Of a stretch of DNA of 49,828 bases, positions 35,010 through 44,604 are shown piece after piece. Made by a program: the position numbers and the translations under genes. The first letter of the stretch is position 1. Each line of letters begins with the position of its first letter. The notes below the pieces were generated by a model. The model did no database searches. It saw only the letters and a list, made by a program, of their open reading frames with translations, and was not told the DNA's origin. The stretch comes from JAJTFW01 sp964534995 (lineage in GTDB: Bacteria > Bacteroidota > Bacteroidia > AKYH767-A > OLB10), in NCBI GenBank assembly GCA_964534995.1, contig CAZHSC010000019.1:1-49828 (forward strand), written 5' to 3'.

Positions 35010-35160
35010 ATGAACACTTTATTTTTAAAATATCCCGGGAAGGACTTGATCATTAAAAAGCTCATCACAGGAAATCATACCATCCAATATGGAATAAATG
35101 AATGTCTTTCTTTTAAATTATCCAGGGAGAAGCTTGATTAATAAAAAAGTTGATTGCCTG
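35010..35160. repeat. Diverged two-copy repeat (about 88-bp offset)
   Basis: Segments around 35010-35075 and 35098-35160 share a diverged pattern: TTTTAAA.TATCC, GGGA.., CTTGAT.A and TAAAAA. By eye they are roughly 70 percent alike. Unrelated to the hairpin array. Confidence 0.45.
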
Positions 35161-35677
35161 ATATCAAGCCCTGCAAAATGGAGCATCAACATCAGGTCAA
35201 CCACTTCATGAATGATAGTGAGCATTTGCCTTATTACATCTACACTTAAAATAAATACGGCCAGAATACTCCGGGACAGCAAATACGCATGCTAACTTAT
35301 ATGCTTGAACAGCTTGTGCAAATTCCTTTTCTTTCCCGGTTGTAAAAGCAAAAATCACCCGCAACGGGTAAAAACATCTTCCCCTGTGATTGTCTGGAAT
35401 TAACAATGACCGGGTTTATCCCTAATATGAAACACAACACTAATTTGCATTATGTTATTATACAAAGTCAAACCATTCAATTTCACCAAACTCAATTCAC
35501 GTGATCTCAATTACACCAGACTTTGACTCCCATAAAATTAGCTAAAGTATAAAGCTACCCTGTTTTTACTGCTTATGCCCACTTGCCGGATAATATTTTT
35601 ACTTCACTGATGCCGTAAAGAGTGTTGTTGAAACTTAATTGAATTTAATACGTAAAACAGTGGTTAAAATCCGTACC

Positions 35678-37642
35678 ATGAAATATCATATACGATCCTT
35701 ATTTTGCTTTCTGATCATTCATTTTACTGTTTTACTTACAACCCCGGTTCGCGGGCAAATGCAAAACTGGAAATACGTAGTCCCGGTTCAGATAATAGAA
35801 AACAGAGGCATCAATTATTCGCAGTATCAGGCGCTCATCCATTCCAACTTTTACGATGCTATTCAAAATGGCAAAATGAATCCTGACGGATCGGATGTCA
35901 GATTTACCGATAGCTGCGGAACTCAGATTTTAAAACACTGGATTGTTGGTGAGCTGAACCATCCCGGTACAGCTGTTTTTGTGGATATAGGTCCCTTAGC
36001 CCCTTATGAAAGAAAAACAATCCTTATGTTTTACGGCAATACCAATGCGATATCGAATGAGGATAGCAGTTTTATGATGTCCAACGTCTGGACTTCGGGG
36101 GGCAGCAATCATACGGCTCAGAATTTTATAACAGCGGGCTACTTCGAATTAAAAAGCGGCGACACCCTCTTTCTGAGTCCGGGGATGGATTTAACCATCA
36201 ATGCCCGGATGGCTGTAATAAATGGCGTAATCTACGGTAACGGTTGTGGCTATACTTCCCTCTCATCATTGACCTGCCTGGCAGCCGGCGGAAGTGGTCA
36301 GTTTTACGGATTAATGTTTATGGGAGGCGGCGGAGGCGGATATGGTGGTGAAGGTGGAACAGGAAACTGTTGTTATTGCACAAACACACCCACAAACAAC
36401 GGTGGAACAGGTGGTACTACGAATGGCGGAGATATATGTGTTGGCAGGAGTGGCGGTGGTAGTTTAATAAATCCGGGAGGAGCCGGAGGTGGCAGCATAA
36501 GCATACAGGCCGATTTTATATCCAACAATGGTAAAATTCTTATGTCGGGTAAGCCGGGTTCGGGAAATTTTGACCTGTCCACCCGTTCCTGCAGCGGCGG
36601 TGGCTCGGGTGGAGGCATATTACTAAAATGTCAGTCTCTATCCGGCACAGCATATATGGAAGCCAATGGTGGTAACGGCGGTAATCACCCCACGGGTCCA
36701 AACTTCCATGCCTCTGGCGGCGGTGGCGGCGGCGGTAGAATTAAAATATTCAGTGATATTATAAATCCCTTTCATCAGTTTCAAACCTATGTTGACGGGG
36801 GTACATCCAATTCAGGATGTCCAGGCAGTTTCGGAAACCTAATTGGAGATCCTGGAACTATATATGAAGGATACCATAATTTCAACACCGATACTTTTAA
36901 CCTGGGACCAGAGACAGAAATACAATCTAACCTTTTTTCGCCTATTCCGGACTGGATCTGTAAAAATGATTCTTTACAAATTATTGCTTCATTTGGTTTT
37001 GCCAACCATGAATTATACATCAATGGAAATCAGGTGCCTTTTAATGGAAACAGCCAATATATAAATGGATTACATTCTTCCGACACAATTACCCTCAGAA
37101 GTTACATTGGCAGCAACTGTTTCTTTAAGGACACTACTTTCATTGTAAACGTCTTGCCGGGACCCATGGTGACACTCAACTCACCCACTCAAACCATTTG
37201 TCACAATGCCAGCCCGGTGACTCTTAATGCACAGCCTCCCGGAGGGATATTCACCGGAGCCAATATCAGCAACAACACCTTCTCACCCGCGCTTAATCCT
37301 CCTAATCAATATACGATCACCTACCAGGTAACTGATACCAATAATTGCACTTCAGCTGATACCATCACCATGGAAGTGTTAAACTGCACAGGCCTGGATC
37401 CATTAAACAAACATGTTAGCTTCCAAATTACGGCAACTTCCGATGGATGGATTTTGTATGAAAATAAAACTTCCGATCAACTGCCGGTTCAGTTGTATTC
37501 CATCAACGGGTCTTTTATCCAATCGATGGTGTTATATCCGGGGAACGGTAAAATCTGGATAGGCAAGCTTTCCAAAGGACTGTACCTGATAACCGGTTCC
37601 GGTACGGTGGCCGCAAGCCCAATGAAGCTATCCATTTACTAA
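35678..37642 (+). CDS. Secreted DUF2341 protein with glycine-rich region and weak T9SS-like tail
   Basis: A 654-residue exported protein from the ATG at 35678 (a TTG at 35639 is in frame but would place 13 basic residues before the signal). Signal peptide ends PVRGQ. Residues about 30-130 match DUF2341 (NYSQYQALIHSNF, SDVRFTDSCGTQILKHWI), a domain found in surface proteins that bind sugars or other ligands. Residues about 195-360 are glycine-rich with GGGGGGYGGEGG-like runs, probably a beta-helix or flexible surface. Two Ig/PKD-like stretches follow (TICHNASPVTLNAQPPGG). The end (VQLYSINGSFIQSM, GKLSKGLYLITG) resembles a degenerate T9SS sorting domain. Function unknown; surface display likely. 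Confidence 0.8.
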   Translation: MKYHIRSLFCFLIIHFTVLLTTPVRGQMQNWKYVVPVQIIENRGINYSQYQALIHSNFYDAIQNGKMNPDGSDVRFTDSCGTQILKHWIVGELNHPGTAVFVDIGPLAPYERKTILMFYGNTNAISNEDSSFMMSNVWTSGGSNHTAQNFITAGYFELKSGDTLFLSPGMDLTINARMAVINGVIYGNGCGYTSLSSLTCLAAGGSGQFYGLMFMGGGGGGYGGEGGTGNCCYCTNTPTNNGGTGGTTNGGDICVGRSGGGSLINPGGAGGGSISIQADFISNNGKILMSGKPGSGNFDLSTRSCSGGGSGGGILLKCQSLSGTAYMEANGGNGGNHPTGPNFHASGGGGGGGRIKIFSDIINPFHQFQTYVDGGTSNSGCPGSFGNLIGDPGTIYEGYHNFNTDTFNLGPETEIQSNLFSPIPDWICKNDSLQIIASFGFANHELYINGNQVPFNGNSQYINGLHSSDTITLRSYIGSNCFFKDTTFIVNVLPGPMVTLNSPTQTICHNASPVTLNAQPPGGIFTGANISNNTFSPALNPPNQYTITYQVTDTNNCTSADTITMEVLNCTGLDPLNKHVSFQITATSDGWILYENKTSDQLPVQLYSINGSFIQSMVLYPGNGKIWIGKLSKGLYLITGSGTVAASPMKLSIY

Positions 37643-37769
37643 GCGTCAACAGTGCTATCCTGTTCTCTGCCTGATGATTTTAATTTTCATTCGCCGTTAA
37701 ACGAGCGCTATCTGCCTTTTCCATCTTCCATTTTTCCTTCTATATTAGCATCTTGATTCCATCAAACGA

Positions 37770-39671
37770 ATGAAGATCAACTTCCAGCGTCTGACCGGTG
37801 TTCTCCTGGTCTTTCTCTTTAACTTTATTTTGTCAATCAGCAATGCCAACTTCACTGTTCTGGGCTTTGCCGACGCTGCGGAGTTTGCCTTAGTAAGCGA
37901 CATCGCTGGTATTGCACACGCACCGGGTTTCCCTGCCTACATACTCCTGGCCAAGGCATTTTCCGCGATGCTTGGATTTTCAGGCATGGAACATACCACT
38001 GTACTGGTGCTGTTCAGTGCTATAAGTATGTCATTGGCCACTGTGTTACTTTTTCTTTCCAGCCTTCTATTACTGGAACAGAATTTTGGCCATATCCATG
38101 TGTTTAAAAGGAACATCATTGCCATTTGCAGCGCATGTGCACCTCTTACCGGAACCACCCTGTGGCATTGGTCACATTCCGTAGAAGTTTATGCCCTGCA
38201 GGTATTGTTCATTGCCATGGTTTTCTATGGCCTGTGCCTTCGCGAATCCGGAAAAAATAAAGTGGGCACATGGTGGGCTGCGCTTGGTTTTGGCCTTGGC
38301 ATGAGCAACCACCATCTTACTATGCTGCTGTTCCTGCCCTTTATTATCCTGCTATGGCCCGGGGGATGGATGAAAAGAAGTATCCCGAAAAAAAAGCAGC
38401 TTGCTGAAAAAACAGACTGGAAAAGCCTCACGGGAAAAGAAGCAATGCTTTTTGCCATGATTACATCAACGGTACTCCTCCTGTGTTATGGATGGATGAT
38501 GCTGCGCGCATCCACGCCATTGCCGTTCGCATTTGGCAGTCCGGATACCATAGATCGGTTACTTTATCATCTGAGCGGGGGTGCCTGGATTAAAAACACC
38601 CAGGCCGGGGTAAAGGGAATTTTGGGTATGCGTCTGCCCTACTTCCTTCGCATAACCTTTGAACAGTTTTTCCTTTCCGGCGTATTCCTGGTTTCAGGAA
38701 TCATCCACCTGATTGGCCGGAAATACCACAGGTTGTGGATTTCGATGGCAGCATATTTTATAATCCTTTTCATTTATCAGCTGCGCATCGACCAGACAGC
38801 TGATACCGACGCTTACCTTTGTACCGCCTTCTTTCTGCTGTTTACCATCGTGCCATTGGGGATGGCAAAAGTGTGTTCCTGGTATGAGAAAGCGATTTAT
38901 GCCCTACCCGTTTTTGTATTCATACAGGTCTTTCTCCATTTTCCGAAAACAGACCTGAGGGATTTTGACCTAAGCCATGCACTGATGCGGGATCTTGACC
39001 GTTCGAATGCCAAAGGCAGCATCGTGCTCATTGCCGACTGGACCAATATAATTAATTACAATTATGCGCGCATTCACGATAATTTCAGAAAAGACCTGTG
39101 CGTTTTGAATTACGATTTAAAATTCACACATCACGACTTATTCAGAAGAAATTACCCGGAGGTGTACCATGAAATTTCGGGAAGTTATGACCGTTATATA
39201 TCCTTGCTGGGGAAATACCATCCTGAAGAAATCTACAATACCGGCTGCAGTCTTGACCATCCAGATTTGCTAAACGCTTACCTGGATGTAATCAGGGCCT
39301 TGCAGGAATACTGCCGGAAAAACAATCTAAGTTTCAATGCTGACCCAAAAGCTTACGTTTTCCTGTCCGGACAGGGAGTGTTTACTAATGCTCACATCAG
39401 CGGCAGCTACGTATCCAACCGGCCAGGTACAGGCAATGATGAATTTTTAAAACTGGAGCATCAATGGTTAAACAATAAAAGGGTGCAGATGGACCCCTCC
39501 GCTTCCGACAAACTGGTTGACCTTGAAGCGGCATTGGATTTTCAGCGAAGTTATTGGTTGCAGACCGGCGATACGGCAAGAGCGAATATTGCTGCAGGCA
39601 AATATGAGATGATTAAACGTATGCAACGTCAGATGAAGAAAAAAATGAAATTCCTCTTCCGGCCTGCCTGA
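37770..39671 (+). CDS. DUF2723 polytopic membrane protein (GT-C-like)
   Basis: A 633-residue membrane protein with about 10-12 helices in the first 400 residues and a soluble C-terminal part. The first loop carries GFADAAEFALVSDIAGIAHA, where the conserved acidic residues after helix 1 are typical of DUF2723 and of GT-C glycosyltransferases using lipid-linked sugars; APGFPAYILLAKAF and the HHLTMLLFLPFIILLW helix fit too. Likely role is transfer of a sugar to an exported protein or lipid; acceptor unknown. The stop codon shares its last base with the ATG of the next gene (TGATG), so the two are translationally coupled. Confidence 0.84.
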   Translation: MKINFQRLTGVLLVFLFNFILSISNANFTVLGFADAAEFALVSDIAGIAHAPGFPAYILLAKAFSAMLGFSGMEHTTVLVLFSAISMSLATVLLFLSSLLLLEQNFGHIHVFKRNIIAICSACAPLTGTTLWHWSHSVEVYALQVLFIAMVFYGLCLRESGKNKVGTWWAALGFGLGMSNHHLTMLLFLPFIILLWPGGWMKRSIPKKKQLAEKTDWKSLTGKEAMLFAMITSTVLLLCYGWMMLRASTPLPFAFGSPDTIDRLLYHLSGGAWIKNTQAGVKGILGMRLPYFLRITFEQFFLSGVFLVSGIIHLIGRKYHRLWISMAAYFIILFIYQLRIDQTADTDAYLCTAFFLLFTIVPLGMAKVCSWYEKAIYALPVFVFIQVFLHFPKTDLRDFDLSHALMRDLDRSNAKGSIVLIADWTNIINYNYARIHDNFRKDLCVLNYDLKFTHHDLFRRNYPEVYHEISGSYDRYISLLGKYHPEEIYNTGCSLDHPDLLNAYLDVIRALQEYCRKNNLSFNADPKAYVFLSGQGVFTNAHISGSYVSNRPGTGNDEFLKLEHQWLNNKRVQMDPSASDKLVDLEAALDFQRSYWLQTGDTARANIAAGKYEMIKRMQRQMKKKMKFLFRPA

Positions 39672-40723
39672 TGCGATTATTCTTCAGAACCCTTCGTTTT
39701 CTGCTGCTACTGCTTTTGGCCGTTGCAGCTGTGTATGCTGTCACCCACTATAAACTGGTGGGATATGGAATATTTCAACTGAAAGGGCAATTAAACATTA
39801 TCCTTCAGGCAAAACCGGTAGAGGAAGTGATGGCCGATGCGTCCTTTCCCGACAGTCTGAAACGTAAATTGCGCATCGTGTCCGATATACGGCGCTTCGC
39901 GATCGATTCACTTGGACTAAATGATTCCAAAAATTATACTACCTATTATGACCAGAAGGGAAAAGCAGCGCTCTGGGTCCTTACCGCCTGCGAACCATTT
40001 CAGATGAAAGAATATGAATGGGAATTCCCCTTCCTCGGAAAGGTTTCCTACAAAGGATTTTTTGAAAAAGAAAAAGGATTGCCTGAACTTGAAGCATTGA
40101 AGCAGCAAGGCTACGATACGGATTACTCCCCAACCGGTGGCTGGAGTACATTGGGATGGTTCAAGGATCCCATTTTAAGCAACATGCTACGTCGCACGGA
40201 GGGCCAATTGGCGGAGTTGATCATTCATGAACTCACACATGCCACTTTGTATCTTCCCGGCAGTGTTGACTATAACGAAAACTTCGCCACTTTTACCGGA
40301 GAACAGGGTGCTCTGCGCTTCTTGGAATACACCTTTGGAAAAAATTCGAAAGAACTTTCAGCTTATGCCGCCTTACAACAAGACGAAGACGTTTTCGGAA
40401 ATTATATGGTCAGGGCCTGTCATTCGCTTGACAGCTTGTATAAAAGCATGAACCAGGATCTTCCTGAGCATAAGAAACGCTTGTTGAAAAGGCAGAAAAT
40501 AGAGTACATTTTATTAAATATCAACAACTTAAAACTAAATTTTCCGGAACGGTTTGTAGTTTCTGAAAAGAAAGGGGAACTGCCCAATAACTGTTTTTTC
40601 ATGTCGTACCGGCGTTACCGTAAACAGCAAAATGAATTTAAGGATGAACTACAGCTGTACCAGGGAGACCTGAAAGCCTGGTTAAAGGATTTAAAAGAAG
40701 AAAAGAAAAGTCCTGTAAACTAA
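39671..40723 (+). CDS. Putative membrane-anchored aminopeptidase, COG4324 (DUF2265)
   Basis: A 350-residue protein with one N-terminal transmembrane helix (about residues 8-26) and a periplasmic zinc-peptidase-like domain. HELTH is at His186-Glu187...His190, and NENFATFTGEQG 12-20 residues later supplies the third ligand Glu, the gluzincin arrangement. A helical, charged tail (KAWLKDLKEEKK) ends the protein. COG4324 is annotated only as predicted aminopeptidase. Coupled to the DUF2723 gene by overlap. Confidence 0.82.
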   Translation: MRLFFRTLRFLLLLLLAVAAVYAVTHYKLVGYGIFQLKGQLNIILQAKPVEEVMADASFPDSLKRKLRIVSDIRRFAIDSLGLNDSKNYTTYYDQKGKAALWVLTACEPFQMKEYEWEFPFLGKVSYKGFFEKEKGLPELEALKQQGYDTDYSPTGGWSTLGWFKDPILSNMLRRTEGQLAELIIHELTHATLYLPGSVDYNENFATFTGEQGALRFLEYTFGKNSKELSAYAALQQDEDVFGNYMVRACHSLDSLYKSMNQDLPEHKKRLLKRQKIEYILLNINNLKLNFPERFVVSEKKGELPNNCFFMSYRRYRKQQNEFKDELQLYQGDLKAWLKDLKEEKKSPVN

Positions 40724-40819
40724 ATATATGGATTCGTGTATTGAAAATGAATGAATAATAGGTAACGACTTTGAAATATTGCCTAATTTCGTCACCTCGT
40801 AAAAAAATCTAAACATAGC

Positions 40820-42487
40820 ATGGCTATTACCAACATCTCGAAGAAGTCAAAAGCATCAAAAGCGGCGCAGAAAAAAGCCCTCATTTTTATTGTTGAGGAC
40901 GACAAACTCCAGTTAGAAATGCTTAAAGATCATTTGGAAGGTACCACCACCAATTGTGAAATAAAAACTTTTGAAACCGGAGAAGAATGCCTGAAAAAAA
41001 TCGGAAGTCAAAAGCCGGTCCTGGTATTTGTAGATTTCCACCTGAACTCAGTGGTAAAAAAGGCGATGAATGGGATGGAGTTTGGTAAGAAGCTGAAAAA
41101 AATATCACCGAAAACGGAAGTGATCATGATTTCGGATGTGAACCGGGTGGAGTTGATTGATAAAACCTTAAATAAAACTTCTTTTAAATTCATCAAAAAA
41201 GACCTTGGTTCTCTGAAACTCGCCACTGCTACCGTTCAGGATACTACCAACCCATTTCAGGCGATGATCCAGCGCTTTGATATCGCCGCGAAAATTCTCA
41301 AGCTTGAACCGGATGTTTATGAAATTTTGAAAACCCCATCCAAACTGATCGAGGTAAGTTTACCTATCAAAATGGATGATGGGACGATCAGGGTATTTGA
41401 TGGTTACCGTGTAATACATTCCACTGCCCTTGGCCCTTCGAAGGGTGGTATTCGTTATTCACCGGCTGTTGAAGCGGATGAGGTGAAAGCACTTGCTGCC
41501 TGGATGACCTGGAAATGCGCCATCGCCGATATTCCTTATGGCGGTGCAAAAGGCGGTATCAATTGCGAGCCGTCCAAAATGTCGGTGGGTGAACTGGAGC
41601 GATTAACCCGCGCTTATACAGCAGCCATGTCCGATATTTTTGGGGTAGATAAAGATATACCTGCACCCGATATGAATACAGGCCCCCGCGAGATGGCATG
41701 GATCGTTGATGAATTCAGCAAGGTTAAAGGCGGATTTACCCCGGGTATCGTTACCGGAAAACCTCTTTTCCTTGGTGGTTCTTTGGGTCGTTTTGAGGCA
41801 ACAGGACGTGGCGTATGTACTTCAGCGCTTGAAGCCATGAAGCACATGAAAATGAATCCTGCAAAATGCCGTGCTGCCGTACAGGGATTCGGAAATGTTG
41901 GTTCCATTTCGGCAAAACATTTTGAACTCAGTGGAATTAAAGTTGTCGCCATCAGTGACCATACCGCTGCCTTCTACAATCCAAAAGGAATTGACATCAA
42001 AAAAGCCATGGCCTACAGGGATAGCAATAAAGGTGTACTGAAAGGATTTAAAGACGGAGGTAAACTTATTACCAATGAAGAACTGCTCGAACTGGATGTT
42101 GAACTGCTGGCTCCCTGTGCCCTGGAAAACCAGATTACCGCACAGAATGCCAGCAACATCAAAGCAAAACTGATCGTGGAAGGCGCCAATGGCCCATCAA
42201 CCGCAGGCGCTGATACCATCCTGAACGATAAAGGTATTGTTGTAATACCTGATATCCTCGCCAATGGAGGAGGTGTTACCGTTTCTTATTTCGAATGGGT
42301 GCAGAACAGAACCGGGTATTATTACAGTGAAGATGAAATCAACAAACGTGCTGACAGGTGGATGAAACAGGCCTTCTCGAATGTATGGAGCGTTTCACAA
42401 AAGCATAAAGTATCTATGCGTATCGCAGCCTATATCTTCGCGCTTGAAAAAGTGGCCACCGCCATCCGTTCAAGAGGCGTATATTAA
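40820..42487 (+). CDS. Response-regulator receiver domain fused to glutamate dehydrogenase
   Basis: A 555-residue protein in one uninterrupted frame. Residues about 18-135 are a receiver (REC) domain: acidic pair around Glu26-Asp28 (IVEDD), phospho-acceptor Asp72 (VFVDFHL), Ser105 (MISD) and Lys126 or 127 (FIKKD). From about residue 144 a full Glu/Leu/Phe/Val dehydrogenase begins (NPFQAMIQRFD) with GPSKGGIRY, the catalytic Lys in PYGGAKGGINCEP, the Asp in PAPDMNTGPREMAW and the dinucleotide motif GFGNVGSISAKHF. GDH of this family is about 420 residues long, so the added domain explains the whole length. The enzyme interconverts glutamate and 2-oxoglutarate with NAD(P); phosphorylation could tune its activity or hexamer. 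No histidine kinase is nearby. Confidence 0.92.
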   Translation: MAITNISKKSKASKAAQKKALIFIVEDDKLQLEMLKDHLEGTTTNCEIKTFETGEECLKKIGSQKPVLVFVDFHLNSVVKKAMNGMEFGKKLKKISPKTEVIMISDVNRVELIDKTLNKTSFKFIKKDLGSLKLATATVQDTTNPFQAMIQRFDIAAKILKLEPDVYEILKTPSKLIEVSLPIKMDDGTIRVFDGYRVIHSTALGPSKGGIRYSPAVEADEVKALAAWMTWKCAIADIPYGGAKGGINCEPSKMSVGELERLTRAYTAAMSDIFGVDKDIPAPDMNTGPREMAWIVDEFSKVKGGFTPGIVTGKPLFLGGSLGRFEATGRGVCTSALEAMKHMKMNPAKCRAAVQGFGNVGSISAKHFELSGIKVVAISDHTAAFYNPKGIDIKKAMAYRDSNKGVLKGFKDGGKLITNEELLELDVELLAPCALENQITAQNASNIKAKLIVEGANGPSTAGADTILNDKGIVVIPDILANGGGVTVSYFEWVQNRTGYYYSEDEINKRADRWMKQAFSNVWSVSQKHKVSMRIAAYIFALEKVATAIRSRGVY

Positions 42488-42619
42488 CCAATGGAGTTAT
42501 TCGGAAGCAGGCTTACATCTAAAAGGTCAACAGCCTTCCACCCATGATGACGGGTACCTGTATGAACGATTTTAGAGGAAGGCCGCACATTTGAGGAACT
42601 GATCGAGATATTTATCACC

Positions 42620-43273
42620 ATGACGATTCATAAGGAAGGATACACCATTATCGGAACAACAATTGCCATTTTGCTGTTGCTCAATGGTGCCGTTGTTTAC
42701 TTTGTACCTAACAATGCACTGATAAGCGTATCACTTGCCATTGTCAGTTTTGTTTTCTTTTTTCTCATCCTTCAGTTTTTCAGATCACCCAAGAGGAATC
42801 AAACCATTGGAGAAAGGCTGGTCATCGCGCCCTGTGATGGCAAGGTAGTAGTGATAGAACAAACAGTTGAACAGGAGTATTATAAAGAGAAGCGTTTGCA
42901 GGTTTCTATTTTCATGTCTCCCATAAACGTACACATCAACTGGTATCCCATTTCAGGAATTGTAAAATACTTGCGATACCACGAAGGCAAATACCTGGTA
43001 GCCTGGCATCCAAAAGCAAGTACTGAAAATGAACGGACCACCATGGTGATTGAAAAGGGCCCGTTTTCGATGCTGGTAAGGCAAATTGCGGGTGCGCTGG
43101 CCAAAAGAATTGTTTATTACCCGCATGAAAATGACATGGTAAAGCAGGGAGCTGAACTCGGATTTATCAAATTCGGTTCACGTGTGGATTTGTATTTACC
43201 CCTTGACGCAAAAATTAATGTCACCATTGGGCAAAAAACTGTAGGAGGCGTTACAGTAATTGCGGAATATTAA
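42620..43273 (+). CDS. psd: Phosphatidylserine decarboxylase, short family
   Basis: A 217-residue PSD-like proenzyme. Two N-terminal hydrophobic segments (residues about 8-55) anchor it, then APCDGKVVVIEQTV, FMSPINVHINWYPISG and the C-terminal self-cleavage site FGSRVDLYLP with Gly186-Ser187, which yields the pyruvoyl prosthetic group on Ser187. It makes phosphatidylethanolamine from phosphatidylserine at the inner membrane. No phosphatidylserine synthase gene is next to it. Start at the ATG 42620 keeps both hydrophobic segments. Confidence 0.92.
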   Translation: MTIHKEGYTIIGTTIAILLLLNGAVVYFVPNNALISVSLAIVSFVFFFLILQFFRSPKRNQTIGERLVIAPCDGKVVVIEQTVEQEYYKEKRLQVSIFMSPINVHINWYPISGIVKYLRYHEGKYLVAWHPKASTENERTTMVIEKGPFSMLVRQIAGALAKRIVYYPHENDMVKQGAELGFIKFGSRVDLYLPLDAKINVTIGQKTVGGVTVIAEY

Positions 43274-43409
43274 ACTTTCCTCTGCACTAAAAATTTAAAA
43301 TCATTTTTGTTACCGGGAAGAACGCTTCTGTACTATTCCTTTCCGGAAGAACCCTGAGTAAGTAATGTGGAGTATAAAAGCGGAAAATAAATACACAAAG
43401 TCTGAACCT

Positions 43410-44528
43410 TCAGCGCATTCCCCAGGCTCTGTATAAAATATTCAATACCGTCCGGTGCAGGATGTTGCTGTCCGGAATTTCACCTTTTATGTATTGCTCC
43501 TGAATTTTATCCAGATCGCCCTTTGGAAAATGATTATGCAGGTGCAAACGTATTTCTTCGCGTATGGTAAACAACTCCCTGATACGCTGTTGGTATTCGC
43601 TGCTAATCCCGGGGCCGATATCTTCATACAAGAGGGAATTGTTGCTGACGATATCACAATAACCGAAATTCACTTTAAAATGATCGCCGGATTTATAATA
43701 AAGGCGGTTCAGAAAAGCATCCTTTGTTGCATAGTAGGCTCCCGAATCTGATGCGGAAACCGCTAACCTGCAATGGGCGCTATCGGGGCCTGACCAGATA
43801 AAAGTGGCATTATATCTGTCATTTAATTTAGTAAGATCCTCTTTAACGGATATCCATACCGGTATATTGTCCTGCTTATTTACGGTTATTTCCGTTTGTA
43901 TTCCGCCTGTAAGCCCCGCGATTCGCCTGTAACCGGGTATTTCATCAAACCAGTTGGAAGACTTCATTACATAGAGTGCGTGTACCGGAATTCCTCTGGC
44001 GCGGGCCTGTTCGCAATAACGGACATATTCATGACCGTTAGCCGACACCATGCCGTTACCTACCAAATACACCAGTTTTACCGCATCATTTCTCTCCGAC
44101 CATTTCATTTCATGAATACAGGTTTGGAGTGCTGCACTGACGATCTGATCACCTTTCTCGATAGAAGGTTTCAGCTTATACAGTTCTGCAACGACCCCAT
44201 CAAAGTTACGCGTGAGGGGCGACAGGATTTTCACATAGGAATTTTCCTTTTTAAAACTGGGTCTTGAAAAACCAACTACGCCGATGCGCAGGTCAGGCTT
44301 AGGCGTCATGTGGTTCGCCAGGTTGATAATCATCCAGAGATTATCCCGCAAATCATTGATCAACCCGTTGGTGCTGCCGCTGAGGTCCACACAAAATACG
44401 ATATCCAGGGGGCGGTTGCTGTTGCTGTGCCTTTTAGAACTTCCCCCTCCATGAGTTTCTGACCGGCCCGCTCCCGGGAAGATAAAAAGTAAACACGCAA
44501 ACAGAATGATCTTCGTCTTTTTTTTCAC
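43410..44528 (-). CDS. Secreted von Willebrand factor A domain protein
   Basis: A 372-residue exported protein: signal peptide at residues 1-23 (ends GRSE), a Gly/Ser/His/Asn-rich linker (24-40) and a vWA domain from about 41 to 225. The metal-ion-dependent adhesion site is DLSGS with Asp48, Ser50 and Ser52, followed by GVVGFSRPS and DAVKLVYLVGNG. The remaining 150 residues are not recognised. vWA domains bind ligands through a metal; here likely in the periplasm or at the surface, partner unknown. Read toward psd, away from mqnB. Confidence 0.86.
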   Translation of the reverse strand: MKKKTKIILFACLLFIFPGAGRSETHGGGSSKRHSNSNRPLDIVFCVDLSGSTNGLINDLRDNLWMIINLANHMTPKPDLRIGVVGFSRPSFKKENSYVKILSPLTRNFDGVVAELYKLKPSIEKGDQIVSAALQTCIHEMKWSERNDAVKLVYLVGNGMVSANGHEYVRYCEQARARGIPVHALYVMKSSNWFDEIPGYRRIAGLTGGIQTEITVNKQDNIPVWISVKEDLTKLNDRYNATFIWSGPDSAHCRLAVSASDSGAYYATKDAFLNRLYYKSGDHFKVNFGYCDIVSNNSLLYEDIGPGISSEYQQRIRELFTIREEIRLHLHNHFPKGDLDKIQEQYIKGEIPDSNILHRTVLNILYRAWGMR

Positions 44529-44604
44529 AGCATCTGACTATTCCGGTTAATCAGATTACAAAGTTTAACGTTATACCTGTTGTTCCGGATGATTCCTGAA
44601 AAAG

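Larger units (their letters stand above)
33810..35677. other. 1.87-kb gene-free region containing tandem hairpin repeats
   Basis: No coding ORF recognised on either strand; one of 66 codons at 35206-35406 minus lacks motifs. The middle holds the hairpin array, and 35010-35160 a diverged pair of about 65-base repeats. The region is AT-rich outside the hairpins. Confidence 0.75.

Noticed and set aside
35206..35406. Minus-strand ORF of 66 codons next to the repeat region
   Set aside because: No signal peptide, no domain, no promoter-like element seen.
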